From PALSA-693 sp963780345 (GTDB lineage Bacteria; Actinomycetota; Acidimicrobiia; Acidimicrobiales; Palsa-688): 64,000 nucleotides of DNA. Positions 49,719 to 58,930 of the stretch are shown piece by piece; position 1 is the stretch's first letter; every line of letters starts with the position of its first letter. The stretch spans positions 1,116,001-1,180,000 of the forward strand of contig CAWABU010000006.1 in the NCBI GenBank assembly GCA_963780345.1. Reading direction: 5' to 3'. The position numbers and the translations under genes were made by a program. The notes below the pieces were generated by a model, which saw only the letters and a program-made list of their open reading frames with translations, did no database searches and was not told the origin of the DNA.

Positions 49719-52162
49719 CGTTTCGGGCTGAACCCACGCTGGACGGCGGACAGCCGTCTTCTGCTTCCACTGGAGCCGGCGAGGCGTTACCGGCGGATTG
49801 GCTACAGATGGGGCTGACCGCCTCGGCGGTGACGGCCCGGGTGGAGGCCGGGGCCATCAATCGGACGGACCCGGCGGCCTCCCAATCCTGGAACAGCATC
49901 TTTCGACGGAATGCCCTCACCCGGCTGAACTTGTTGCTGGTGACGTTGGGCGCGGCGACCCTTGCTACCGGGTCGGGGCCTGACGCCACCTTTCTGGCGA
50001 TCGCGGTGATCAACACCGTCGTCGGGTCGGTCCAGGAGGTTCGGGCCAAACGCTCGCTCGAGGCGCTGGCGGTGATCAACGCCCCCCGGGCCCGCGTGGT
50101 GCGCGACGGCCAAGTGCAAGACATCGATCCGGAATCGGTGGTCGTGGATGACCTGCTCGACCTGCGACCCGGCGATCAACTGACCGCCGATGCCATCGTG
50201 GTCGCCGATCACGGGGACCTGGACGAGTCCCTGGCCACCGGCGAACCCGATGCTGTTTCCAAGGCCGCGGGCGACGCTTTGGTGTCGGGCTCCTGGGTGG
50301 TGGCGGGGGCCTTGCGAGCCAGAGTGGTGAGGGTGGGCGCGGACTCTTTCGCCAACAGCCTGGCCCGGCAAGCTCGCCGTTTCACCCTGGCCAACTCGGA
50401 GCTGATGAGCGGGATCAACCTGGTGCTCCGGGTGTTGTCGTGGCTGATGGTGTTCATCGGCCCGGCGCTGTTCCTTCGCCAGCTGCAGTCCGAGCCGTGG
50501 CGACTGGCCATTCGGTCCACCGTCGCCGGCCTGGTTGGGATGATCCCCGAGGGACTGGTACTGCTGACCACCCTGGCGTTTCTCACCGCCGCGGTTCGGC
50601 TCTCCCGCCGGCAGGTCCTGGTCCAGGAATTGCCGGCGGTCGAGACCCTGGCCCGGGTGGACGCGCTGTGCGTGGACAAGACCGGCACCCTGACCGAGGG
50701 CGGTATCGGCTTTGCCGGCCTCTGGCCTGGCACCGGCGCCAGCTCATCGGAAGTAGAAACGGCCCTGGCCAGTCTGGCCAGCTCCCGAGCCGCCAATGCC
50801 ACCATGCTGGCCATCCGCGGCGCCATCACCTCCACCACAGAGTGGCAGCCAATTAATGAGGTGTCGTTCACCTCGGCCCGAAAGTGGAGCGGCGCCACCT
50901 TCGCCGGCCACGGCACCTGGGTCCTGGGCGCCCCCGAGGTCGTCGAGGCCGCCGATCCCGACGGGTGCCGCGTCCGGGCCGGCGACCTGGCCGAGCAAGG
51001 GGCAAGGGCCCTCGTGGTGGCTCGCGGCCGGTCCGGGTTCGACGGCGAGACACTCCCGGCCGATCTGACCCTGGTGGCAGTGGTGGAATTGCGCGAGCAA
51101 CCCCGACAACAGGTCTCCGCCACCCTCGCCTACTTCACGCGCCAGCAGGTGACGGTGCGCGTCATCTCCGGGGACAGTCCCACCACCGTCAGCAACCTGG
51201 CCGAGCGAGTCGGTTTGGTCGACGCCAGCCGGGCCGTAGACGCTCGTACCCTGCCCTCCGGCGCGGCCCTGGCCGACGCCGTGGAGACCAACCGGGTCTT
51301 CGGGCGAGTAACCCCCGAGCAAAAACGGGAGATGGTCGTCGCCCTACAGGGGCGCGGCCACACGGTAGCCATGACCGGCGACGGCATTAACGATGTCCTG
51401 GCCCTCAAAGACGCCGACCTCGGGATCGCGATGGGATCGGGCTCGGCCATCACCCGCGGCGTGGCCCAACTCGTCATCGTGGACGACGACTTCGACGTGC
51501 TGCCGGCGGTGGTCAGCGAAGGGCGCCGGGTGCTGGCCAACATCGAGCGGGTGGCGTCCCTGTTCCTGGTAAAAAACGTGTACTCGCTGCTGCTGTCGGT
51601 GGCCATCGCCATCACCGGATGGCCGTACCCGTTCCTGCCCCGCCACTTGACCCTTATCAGCGCCGTCGGAATCGGAATCCCGGGATTCTTTCTTGCCCTC
51701 GCCCCCAACGATCAGCGATTCCAGCCCGGGTTCCTGCGACGGGCTCTGACCTTTTCGATTATGGCCGGAACCCTCACCGCCGCCGCGGTGATGACCACCT
51801 ACGCCAGCGCCCGCCAGGAAGGGCTGTCCGGCGACGCCTCCCGAACCGCAGCCATCCTCGCCACCATAGTCGTCACCCTCTGGGTCCTCCTCATCGTGTC
51901 ACGACCCCTCACCCTCCTCCGCTCTCTCCTGGTGGCCGCCATGGGCGGCATCTTTGCCGGCGCCTATTTCCTCCCCGGAGTCAACACCTTCTTCTCCCTC
52001 GACCACCGCCCGAGCGTCGGGATCACCGTGCAAGCGCTCGCCATCGGCGCTATCGCTGGACTCCTGATCGACGTTCTGCAGCGCTCCCGCGCCCTCATCC
52101 GTATAGTCGACAGATTCAGTCACCCCCGCACCCCGGCTCCCGACGGGGGCCGACCGGGCTAG
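49715..52162 (+). CDS. P-type cation-transporting ATPase (CtpE-like)
   Basis: 815 residues. The actuator loop has TGEP (175-178) where most pumps have TGES. M4 contains GMIPEGLVLL (276-284), as in the mycobacterial CtpE group. Phosphorylation is at Asp321 in CVDKTGTLTEGG. The nucleotide domain is shorter than in SERCA-type pumps. The hinge has MTGDGINDVLALKDADLGIA and SGSAITRGVAQLVI. About ten membrane segments are expected, four after the hinge. Ca2+ is the likely ion by analogy with CtpE. It is encoded after UspA and before a convergent YihY gene. Confidence 0.87.
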   Translation: MTFRAEPTLDGGQPSSASTGAGEALPADWLQMGLTASAVTARVEAGAINRTDPAASQSWNSIFRRNALTRLNLLLVTLGAATLATGSGPDATFLAIAVINTVVGSVQEVRAKRSLEALAVINAPRARVVRDGQVQDIDPESVVVDDLLDLRPGDQLTADAIVVADHGDLDESLATGEPDAVSKAAGDALVSGSWVVAGALRARVVRVGADSFANSLARQARRFTLANSELMSGINLVLRVLSWLMVFIGPALFLRQLQSEPWRLAIRSTVAGLVGMIPEGLVLLTTLAFLTAAVRLSRRQVLVQELPAVETLARVDALCVDKTGTLTEGGIGFAGLWPGTGASSSEVETALASLASSRAANATMLAIRGAITSTTEWQPINEVSFTSARKWSGATFAGHGTWVLGAPEVVEAADPDGCRVRAGDLAEQGARALVVARGRSGFDGETLPADLTLVAVVELREQPRQQVSATLAYFTRQQVTVRVISGDSPTTVSNLAERVGLVDASRAVDARTLPSGAALADAVETNRVFGRVTPEQKREMVVALQGRGHTVAMTGDGINDVLALKDADLGIAMGSGSAITRGVAQLVIVDDDFDVLPAVVSEGRRVLANIERVASLFLVKNVYSLLLSVAIAITGWPYPFLPRHLTLISAVGIGIPGFFLALAPNDQRFQPGFLRRALTFSIMAGTLTAAAVMTTYASARQEGLSGDASRTAAILATIVVTLWVLLIVSRPLTLLRSLLVAAMGGIFAGAYFLPGVNTFFSLDHRPSVGITVQALAIGAIAGLLIDVLQRSRALIRIVDRFSHPRTPAPDGGRPG

Positions 52163-52341
52163 GAGTCCCCGGGACCCCAAGTACCGGGACCTCGATGGGA
52201 TTCGCCGATCCCGCGGCTTTCCTGGGCTACGGCTACGTGACCGACAAGATGGGCATTGGGTCTGCAACGCGACCCCCGCGACCTGGCTCTGCGCCGCGCC
52301 TTGACCTCAGTCCTTGCCGCGTGAGAGCCGCCGTGCCTGCC

Positions 52342-53208
52342 TTACCCTTCGCAGGGCACCGCCTCAGGCTTTGCGGTCCCGCCTCTTCGGCTCTGCCAGA
52401 CGGCACCCACGACCGCACCCAGGGTGAGGACTGCCCCGACGGCGATAAACCAGGTGACCAGCGTGAAGGTCACGCCGATGGTGCCATAGGTTTTGCTGTC
52501 GCCGACGATCGTCGAAGAGAAGTAGAACGCGGCAAATACTCCCAGGCCAATCCAGAACAGTCCGGTGGCGATCGCGGCCGGGCGGACGTGCCGCCACGAT
52601 TCCCGGCCAGCCAACAAGAAATGTAGTGACCACCAGAAGAACAACGTGAACAGGGCAAACTCCACCAGGCCGAAAACCACCGGACCGGCGTCATCACGCA
52701 ACGCCTTATCGATGGCACCGTCCGAGATCAGAACACCGGAGATGACCAGCACCCACACCAGGCAGCGCAGCCAGCCTTGACTCCGGGCCAGCGGGGGGAG
52801 GTCGAAGGCTCGCTCATAGATCACCTCCACCGAACGGGCCACCGCGACGGTACCGGCTAAGGACAGCAGCAGGCTCACAAAGATGGCCAGGTTGAACGAC
52901 GAGACCGAGGCCCTGAACAAGCCTTCCACCACCCGGGTGCCCTGGGCGCTCAGACCCAGATGCCGTGCTATATCGTCCTGGACCCGGTGACCGGCGTAGG
53001 CGCTCAACACAATGATGAGCGGAAGGACAGAGAGCAACATGCACGCCCCAAAGATGATGATGCGGTCACCGAACTCCACGGCACCCAGTCCTCCCACCAA
53101 GTCCTGGGCAAACGACCCTTCATACCGGGCACGCCAGGCCGGGCCCAGCTTCTGCCGGCCTGACATGCCCATCTCCGATTCGTCCGCTTTCTGATCCGGA
53201 TTCTCCAC
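52342..53208 (-). CDS. YihY/BrkB family membrane protein
   Basis: 288 residues from GTG 53208. After a charged N-terminus (about 30 residues) there are six predicted membrane segments, with the family-typical VEFGDRIIIFGACMLLSVLP and ARSVEVIYERAFDLP. The C-terminus is charged. Members are often annotated as virulence factor BrkB or wrongly as ribonuclease BN; the biochemical role is unknown. It is convergent with the P-type ATPase. The 179 bases between hold CCGGGACC direct repeats and no gene. Confidence 0.8.
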   Translation of the reverse strand: MENPDQKADESEMGMSGRQKLGPAWRARYEGSFAQDLVGGLGAVEFGDRIIIFGACMLLSVLPLIIVLSAYAGHRVQDDIARHLGLSAQGTRVVEGLFRASVSSFNLAIFVSLLLSLAGTVAVARSVEVIYERAFDLPPLARSQGWLRCLVWVLVISGVLISDGAIDKALRDDAGPVVFGLVEFALFTLFFWWSLHFLLAGRESWRHVRPAAIATGLFWIGLGVFAAFYFSSTIVGDSKTYGTIGVTFTLVTWFIAVGAVLTLGAVVGAVWQSRRGGTAKPEAVPCEG

Positions 53209-53372
53209 TTTCGACTCCGTAGCGATCTGCGCTAGCCGGCTTAAGGACCGTTATCGACAATACGTAAGGTCGAGGGCCTGGCTGCCGCTCGCCCCAGGTA
53301 AGCCAGCTCCGCACCCGTGGAGGCCGACTTGGCGGCCACCCGGTTTCGCTCGTTCTTCTGAAGCGTCAGCGG

Positions 53373-53801
53373 TCAGTGTGGGCTGGAGGATTGGCAGGCG
53401 CGGTTGGCCCAGAAGGACGCCATCTCGGAGTCGTCGAGGTCCACGGTCCAGATCCGGTCGATCATTCCTTCCGGGGTGAAGCGATTCATCCACAAGGCCC
53501 GGTTGTCGAATTCAGCGTCGGGTGTCGTGCCGGTTTCATGCACCACAGCGATGGCCCAGTCGTCGTCGGCGTAGATGCAGCGGCCCTTTTGGTGGAACGA
53601 TCCGGCGAAGACTTCGGCGAAGAAGACCGACATCTCCAGTAGGCGGTCGACGCCTTCACCGGGTCCAGCGAATGGCCCGGCGCCGGGGCCGTGGACCATG
53701 GCGACGTCGGGAGCGATGATCGCTCCGATGGGGCTGAGGTCGCCCTGGTCGATGGCGTCCCAGGCCGCTTGGATCCGGAGGTGGTTGGGGTGCGTTGTCA
53801 T
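53373..53801 (-). CDS. SnoaL/NTF2-like protein
   Basis: 142 residues from ATG 53801 (MTTHPNHLRIQAAWDAIDQG); the frame is open 14 codons further upstream. It has the NTF2-like pattern: an N-terminal helix, IIAPDVAMVHGPG, then GRCIYADDDWAIAVVHETGT and NRFTPEGMIDRIWTVDLDDS. Active members are small isomerases or hydrolases, but the group is sequence-diverse and catalytic residues cannot be assigned here. It is 52 bases upstream of the LuxR-type regulator's end on the same strand and is probably a separate unit. Confidence 0.7.
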   Translation of the reverse strand: MTTHPNHLRIQAAWDAIDQGDLSPIGAIIAPDVAMVHGPGAGPFAGPGEGVDRLLEMSVFFAEVFAGSFHQKGRCIYADDDWAIAVVHETGTTPDAEFDNRALWMNRFTPEGMIDRIWTVDLDDSEMASFWANRACQSSSPH

Positions 53802-53853
53802 GTGACCATCCTGCTCTGGGACTGAGGCGCGAACCTCCCCCATCTGGGTGATA

Positions 53854-56535
53854 TCAGCGGTCGATCGGCCCGAGCCGCCGGCTGGCGGTCGCGGCCAGCT
53901 CAGCCCGGGTGCGGAGGGCCAACTTCATGAGCGCGGACGAGACGTGGGACTTCACCGTGTCCCGGCTGACGTACAAGCGTCGGGCGATCTCAGGGTTGGT
54001 CAGACCCTCGGCCACCAACTCGACCACCCGGATCTCGGCCGGCGTGAGACTCTCCCAACCTGACGACGGCCTGCCTCGCTGCCCTCGTCTCGACGTCGCC
54101 AGTCGCAAGGCCTCATGCAGGGGGAGCGCATCGGAGGCGGTGGGTCCTTCCTCCACGAACGTCTCCGGCGCAGGGCCGAGGGAATGGGCATACCCAATCT
54201 CTGCCCGGGCCGCGATCGCGGCGCCCGCCAATGCGCCGGCGACCTCGTTGGATCCTCGCCCGGCGGCGATGCGAGCAAAGATCTCCAAGCTGTCGATCAT
54301 GGTGAGCCGGTCGTCGATGGCGATGGCCGCGGTCACGGCTTCCGTGGCCCAGCTGGCCGAGTCGCCCAGCTCGCCGGCCTCCAGGAGGGCGTAGGCCCGA
54401 GCCAGTCGGGCCCGCCCTCGAGCCCACACCTGGGGCGAAGACGCGGCAAGCTCATCTGCATCGGCGAGATGGTCTCGCGTCCGGTCTCTGTCCCCGGCGA
54501 CGGCCGAAATAATCGCGAGCCGGCACAACGCTTCGACCGCGACATAGCGGGTGACGAGGCGGATGACAGGGATCGACTGCTCGAGCAGAGCTTGGGCCTG
54601 ATTCAGCTCCCCTCGAAAGAACGCCGCCAGGCCCCCTGCCGAGTCGGCCGCCGAGACCAGCAGGTCGTTGCCCGTCGCGGTGGCCGCTTCGGTCGCGGCA
54701 ACAGCCGCATCCTGCGCCGCCTGGTGGGAGCCCTTGAGCCCCGCGATCCACGCCTGGACGACATAGAGCAGCACGATGTAGATGCCATCGTTTACTTCAT
54801 GTGCGGTCGGCAGCGCCTCCGCGCTCGCCTCCCACGCCGGTTCGAGGCGCCCCCGCATCAGCTCCGCCGTCGCCAGGAGAGCGACCGCATGGCAGCGGGT
54901 GATGCGATTCCCAGTCCGCTGCGTTAGCTGCAGGACCTCTTCAAGCGCCACCAGGCCGTCTTGTAGATCGCCCGCGTTGACATCGGTGTAAGCCATCGCG
55001 TTCCGGGCGTCGGCGAGGACCGTGAGGTCGCCGACGCGGCGCGCCAGCTCGATCGCCTCAGCAAGGTGGCGCCGGGCGGGTTGTGGATCGTAGGTCGCCA
55101 TCATCCAGCCCAGCCAGCATCGAGCCAGCGCTCGAATGCCCGGATCCCCGGCGGTGTCCGCCGCGGCCACCGCCTGGTGACCGAAATCGACCGCCAACAT
55201 GAAGTCGAACCGAGCGCTGGCCGCGAGGACCGCGGCTACGAGCGCCCGCGCTCGATTGGCCGGCTGGCCGCCCTCGATACTCAGGGCGGTATGGATCGCA
55301 TCCAGTCCCTCGCCGCTGGCCCCGGCCCACCAGAAGCGCCACAGGTCACCGACGAGCTCGAGGGCTTCGTCGGCGTGGCCGTGCTGGGAGGCCCAGTCGA
55401 TAGCATCACGGACGTCGGCCAGGTCGCTCCGCAGTTCCACCACCCACTTCGTGAGGTCTGGCCCCTCAAACACGGGCCCGATCCACTCCGCCAGGGCCAC
55501 AAAGTGGCGCAGGTGTCCTTTCCGCGCCCGGAGTTCTTCGTCCACTCTTTCGGACAGAAGCCGCCCGGCATAGGCCCGTACCGTCTCGAGAAGGCGGTAC
55601 TTCCCGGGGTCACTCGTCACCAACAACGACTTATTGACCAGGCTGGCGACGAGCGGCATGGCCTCATCGGCCGGGTAGGCGCCGGCTATGACGGCCTTTG
55701 CACCGTCCAACCGGAATGCAGATCGGAAGACTGACAGCAGGCGCAGCGCTTGCTGCTCTTGCTCGGTGAGCAACCGGTAGCTCCATTCGAGGCTCGACTC
55801 GACGCTCGAGTGCCGAGATGTTCCGAGGCGCGGCCCGGCTGAGCGCAACGTGAACCACTCGGCCAGCAACCGTTCGATGTCATCGAAGGAGAAGGCCGAG
55901 AGCTGAGCCGCGACGAGCTCAATAGCAAGGGGCAGGCCGTCCAGCCGCTGGCACATGCCGGCAAGGACATCACCGCCCGGCAGCTCAACGTGCGGCGCGG
56001 CGCGCCGAGCCCGCTCCACGAACAGCTTGACCGCGTCCCCGGCCCCCCCGTCGCGGTCTGACACCGACAACGGACCGAGCACGAAGCGCCGTTCGCCAGC
56101 CACGCCCAGCGGCTCACGGCTGGTCGCCATGACGACCGCCTCCCGGCATTCGGAAATGATCACGCCCGCGGCCCGGGCGGCCTCGTCGACCACGTGCTCG
56201 CAGTTGTCCAGGACAACCACCACCGACCGATCCCCGATGTATCGAGCAGAGGCGTCAAGCGGCTCATCGGCCGGCCCGCAGAGCGCTCCGGTAGCTCGGT
56301 CGACAGCGAGGCCGACTCCTGACCGCACGGATCCGAGATCGACGAATACGACTCCGCCATCTCGATCCTGGACCGTCCTGCGGACCACTTCAACCGCCAG
56401 GCGCGTCTTCCCCGACCCGCCCGGACCCGTGACGGTGACGAGCCGATCGCTGGCCAGAAGGGCGCCGAGCCCGCGGAGCTCCTCGTCGCGCCCCATGAAG
56501 CTCGTCAGGGTCACAGGGAGCCGACCAGATCGCAC
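53854..56535 (-). CDS. Large NB-ARC ATPase/LuxR-type transcriptional regulator
   Basis: 893 residues from GTG 56535. The protein starts with the ATPase (LTSFMGRDEELRGLG; P-loop VTGPGGSGKTRLAVEV at about 33-48; VVVLDNCEHVVD; MATSREPLGV). A helical sensor follows, then roughly 400 residues of TPR-like helices. It ends with a LuxR HTH (LTPAEIRVVELVAEGLTNPE, then IARRLYVSRDTVKSHVSSAL). This is the actinobacterial AfsR/MalT-like layout, in which ATP and a ligand control oligomerisation. No pathway-specific partner is next to it; the NTF2-like and the TetR/quinone-oxidoreductase genes are the nearest candidates for targets. Confidence 0.88.
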   Translation of the reverse strand: MRSGRLPVTLTSFMGRDEELRGLGALLASDRLVTVTGPGGSGKTRLAVEVVRRTVQDRDGGVVFVDLGSVRSGVGLAVDRATGALCGPADEPLDASARYIGDRSVVVVLDNCEHVVDEAARAAGVIISECREAVVMATSREPLGVAGERRFVLGPLSVSDRDGGAGDAVKLFVERARRAAPHVELPGGDVLAGMCQRLDGLPLAIELVAAQLSAFSFDDIERLLAEWFTLRSAGPRLGTSRHSSVESSLEWSYRLLTEQEQQALRLLSVFRSAFRLDGAKAVIAGAYPADEAMPLVASLVNKSLLVTSDPGKYRLLETVRAYAGRLLSERVDEELRARKGHLRHFVALAEWIGPVFEGPDLTKWVVELRSDLADVRDAIDWASQHGHADEALELVGDLWRFWWAGASGEGLDAIHTALSIEGGQPANRARALVAAVLAASARFDFMLAVDFGHQAVAAADTAGDPGIRALARCWLGWMMATYDPQPARRHLAEAIELARRVGDLTVLADARNAMAYTDVNAGDLQDGLVALEEVLQLTQRTGNRITRCHAVALLATAELMRGRLEPAWEASAEALPTAHEVNDGIYIVLLYVVQAWIAGLKGSHQAAQDAAVAATEAATATGNDLLVSAADSAGGLAAFFRGELNQAQALLEQSIPVIRLVTRYVAVEALCRLAIISAVAGDRDRTRDHLADADELAASSPQVWARGRARLARAYALLEAGELGDSASWATEAVTAAIAIDDRLTMIDSLEIFARIAAGRGSNEVAGALAGAAIAARAEIGYAHSLGPAPETFVEEGPTASDALPLHEALRLATSRRGQRGRPSSGWESLTPAEIRVVELVAEGLTNPEIARRLYVSRDTVKSHVSSALMKLALRTRAELAATASRRLGPIDR

Positions 56536-56786
56536 AGCTACATCTTGCCAGCCTGGTTCTCAGCGATTCCGAAGGGCGGTCAGCCGGACCGGGGCAGACG
56601 GACCCCCCATCACGCCGCGGCTCATTCGGAACCCAATTTTTTCGCCCGGTCCGGGAGGACGGGCGCTGACGCCATAAATAACCTCGCCCCCACTACTCCA
56701 GCACCTTTGCCGCCGAGAGCGACCAGAGAAGTGACGGGATGACTCATACAAGATTCGCCGCATCGCCAGTCTGCTTGGACATCCCC

Positions 56787-57377
56787 CTACACCTGGCGTT
56801 GGTCACGGACGGGAGGCCGCAGGCCGTCCATGAGGACGTTCAGCAGACGACTGGCCTGGGCTTCGTGACCGGGCAGGGGGGCCACAGTGAAGACGCCGAT
56901 GAGGCTGGCCGCGACGTCATCGGCGCTGACATCGGAGCGGATCTCGCCCGCCAACTGGCCGGCGTCGAGGATCGTGGTGATGGCCGCCAGCAGCTCGCTC
57001 CGGGTTCGGGCATGGGCGATCTCGCCCGACTCGATCATCGCAAGCAGCGTGCCGAGCATACCGTTCTTGGTCGCGATCCAGTCTCCGAACAGGTCCATCC
57101 AGCGCCGCATCGCCGTGGCCGGAGCCAGTTGGCTGAGCAACTCGTGGGCGCCGGTCGTGAGTCGCGTGACCTGGTCGCGATAGATCGCGTCGACCAGTGA
57201 CTCGCGGGTGGGGAAGTGCCGGTACAGCGTGCCGATACCGACGCCGGCCTCGCGGGCGATGGCGCGCATGGACGGCTCGGTGTCAGCCGACGTGAATACG
57301 CGTGTCGCCACCTCGAGCAGCTGTTCGCGGTTGCGGGTTGCGTCCGCCCGTAACGCCTGGCCCTCGGTTTCCGTCAA
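56787..57377 (-). CDS. TetR family regulator, divergent from a quinone oxidoreductase gene
   Basis: 196 residues from TTG 57377. The HTH is RNREQLLEVATRVFTSADTE, then MRAIAREAGVGIGTLYRHFP and TRESLVDAIYRDQV. The C-terminal domain (ESGEIAHARTRSELLAAITT) resembles the SbtR-like TetR group. The gene faces the oxidoreductase gene across 94 bases containing an inverted repeat at 57380-57431, so it most likely represses both. Confidence 0.85.
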   Translation of the reverse strand: MTETEGQALRADATRNREQLLEVATRVFTSADTEPSMRAIAREAGVGIGTLYRHFPTRESLVDAIYRDQVTRLTTGAHELLSQLAPATAMRRWMDLFGDWIATKNGMLGTLLAMIESGEIAHARTRSELLAAITTILDAGQLAGEIRSDVSADDVAASLIGVFTVAPLPGHEAQASRLLNVLMDGLRPPVRDQRQV

Positions 57378-57379
57378 AT

Positions 57380-57431
57380 CGGATCACGCTCCGTTTGTGC
57401 TACGGTCTCCAGGCAACCGGAGCGTAGTCCG
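57380..57431. promoter_or_regulatory. Inverted-repeat operator of the TetR/oxidoreductase pair
   Basis: CGGATCACGCTCCG (57380-57393) and CGGAGCGTAGTCCG (57418-57431) form an inverted repeat with 12 of 14 positions paired, 24 bases apart. Each arm is itself partly palindromic. The left arm is two bases from the TetR start. Confidence 0.55.
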
Positions 57432-57471
57432 ATTCGACGCGCGTTCCCTGACATCCAAGGAGACAGGCGAG

Positions 57472-58428
57472 ATGCAGGCGCAGAGCGATCAACCGCCGAC
57501 GAGCAGGAGCAGGGCGGTTCGGCTCGATTCGTTCGGGGGCCCCGAAGTCCTGAACGTCCGCGAGGTATCGACGCCGGAAGCCGGATTCGGGGAGATCCGC
57601 GTGCGGGTCACCGCGGCCGGACTGAACCCGATGGACTGGATCATGACCGCTGACGCCGACACCGCAGCCCGGTTCGGGTTGAGCCTCCCCGCCGGCTTCG
57701 GGACCGACTACGCGGGGGTCGTGGATCAAGTCGGTGACGGGGTGACCGGATTCGCGCCCGGGGACCGGGTGTTCGGCGGCGCAGTGTCTCGCGCCATCGC
57801 CGACTTCGTGGTGGTGGATCCAGCCGGAGGCCTGGCGGCGGGCGCGGCCCACCACACTCCCGATGGCGTCGACGACCGCACCGCCGCCACCCTCGCGATT
57901 GCAGGGAGCACGGCCGCCGCCGCCCTCGCCGTTCTCGATCCCAGCTCCGCAGACACCGTGCTGATCGGCGGTGCTGCCGGCGGGGTCGGAGTGTTCGCGG
58001 TCCAACTGGCCCGGCTTGCGGGGGCGCGGGTGATCGGGACGGGGTCCGCGACATCATCCGACTTCCTGCGCGGCCTCGGGGCCGAGCCAGTCGCCTACGG
58101 CGACGGTCTGACCGACCGGGTCCGCGCCCTCGCTCCCGACGGTGTCACCGCGGCGATCGACCTGTACGGGACGGAGACAGTCCACGCCGCACGGGAACTC
58201 GGCGTCCCGGACGAGTGCATCTGCACCATCGCCGCCCAGGTCGACGGGGTCACGCCGGTGAACGGCGCCAATGCTGCCACCGGCACCCTGGAGTACGTTG
58301 CTCGTCTGGTCGCCGCCGGTCAGCTCCGCGTGCCCATTGCGGCGAGCTTCCCGGTCGAAAAGATCCGCGCCGCGGTCCAACTGCAGGCCGGCCGCCACGT
58401 GCATGGCAAGGTCGTTATCGATCTCTAG
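57472..58428 (+). CDS. Zinc-independent quinone oxidoreductase / MDR family protein
   Basis: 318 residues from ATG 57472, with AAGGAGA upstream; the open frame to 57208 overlaps the TetR gene. It has the N-terminal GroES-like domain (SFGGPEVLNVREVSTPEAG, GTDYAGVVDQVGDGVTGFAP, GDRVFGG) and the Rossmann core (VLIGGAAGGVGVFAVQLARL, AGARVIGTGS). The zinc-ligand cysteines of alcohol dehydrogenases are missing, as in quinone oxidoreductases. It uses NADPH to reduce quinones or enones. Induced presumably when the TetR protein binds an electrophile. Confidence 0.87.
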   Translation: MQAQSDQPPTSRSRAVRLDSFGGPEVLNVREVSTPEAGFGEIRVRVTAAGLNPMDWIMTADADTAARFGLSLPAGFGTDYAGVVDQVGDGVTGFAPGDRVFGGAVSRAIADFVVVDPAGGLAAGAAHHTPDGVDDRTAATLAIAGSTAAAALAVLDPSSADTVLIGGAAGGVGVFAVQLARLAGARVIGTGSATSSDFLRGLGAEPVAYGDGLTDRVRALAPDGVTAAIDLYGTETVHAARELGVPDECICTIAAQVDGVTPVNGANAATGTLEYVARLVAAGQLRVPIAASFPVEKIRAAVQLQAGRHVHGKVVIDL

Positions 58429-58669
58429 ATAAAGACTCCCGAGGATTTCGGTCTCAGGTGTGGCGCGCACCACCCCGGATTGCATCGCGTTGACCTACGG
58501 CGGAAGTGACCGGGTCAAGACGGTTCTGGCCAAGGGCACATATGTTGTCGAAACTCGTGGACGCAAAATCCACCTGGCTGAACCGAAACGCCCTTCATGA
58601 CCCGGGCCGCCATGTCGTTTCGATACCGGTCCGATGGACCCTCTGGGTTGTCGAGGTGGCGATCTGCAG

Positions 58670-58714
58670 TGTCAGTTTTGATTGACACCGCCCGGATGTC
58701 AGTCCATACTGACG
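58670..58714 (+). promoter_or_regulatory. Promoter with twin TGTCAGT operators for the HTH/Clp-N operon
   Basis: TTGACA (58682-58687) and CATACT (58705-58710) are 17 bases apart, an ideal housekeeping promoter. The start codon lies seven bases after the -10, so the mRNA is probably leaderless. Two 18-bp palindromic sites, TGTCAGTTTTGATTGACA (58670-58687) and TGTCAGTCCATACTGACG (58697-58714), overlap the -35 and -10 respectively. Confidence 0.65.
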
Positions 58715-58717
58715 GGC

Positions 58718-58930
58718 GTGGACATCGAAATACTCAGCGTGAATCTCTCATCGGATGACCCGGCAGTTGGGCTTCGCGCCTCGTTGGCACTACATCGCTT
58801 GGCTGAAAGGGTCGAAGCGAACCAGGTCGCGTCGGCCCGGGAAAAGGGCTGGTCGTGGCAGCAGATTGGAGACGCTTTGGGCGTGACGCGCCAATCCGTC
58901 CACACCAAATACAACAAGGAGTCATCATGA
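58718..58930 (+). CDS. Small HTH protein paired with a Clp-N protein
   Basis: 70 residues from GTG 58718; upstream codons of the open frame (to 58682) overlap the promoter. Residues 14-40 are helical (DPAVGLRASLALHRLAERVE). The C-terminus is a sigma-70 region 4-like HTH: REKGWSWQQIGDALGVTRQS, then VHTKYNK. This protein regularly accompanies a Clp N-terminal domain protein in actinobacteria. The stop overlaps the next start (ATGA). It is the natural candidate to bind the twin operators and autoregulate. Confidence 0.75.
   Translation: MDIEILSVNLSSDDPAVGLRASLALHRLAERVEANQVASAREKGWSWQQIGDALGVTRQSVHTKYNKESS

Noticed and set aside
58788..58806. A second possible -24/-12 element (TTGGCACTACATCG)
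   Set aside because: The GC that should follow GG by ten bases is missing, and the sequence lies inside the HTH gene.
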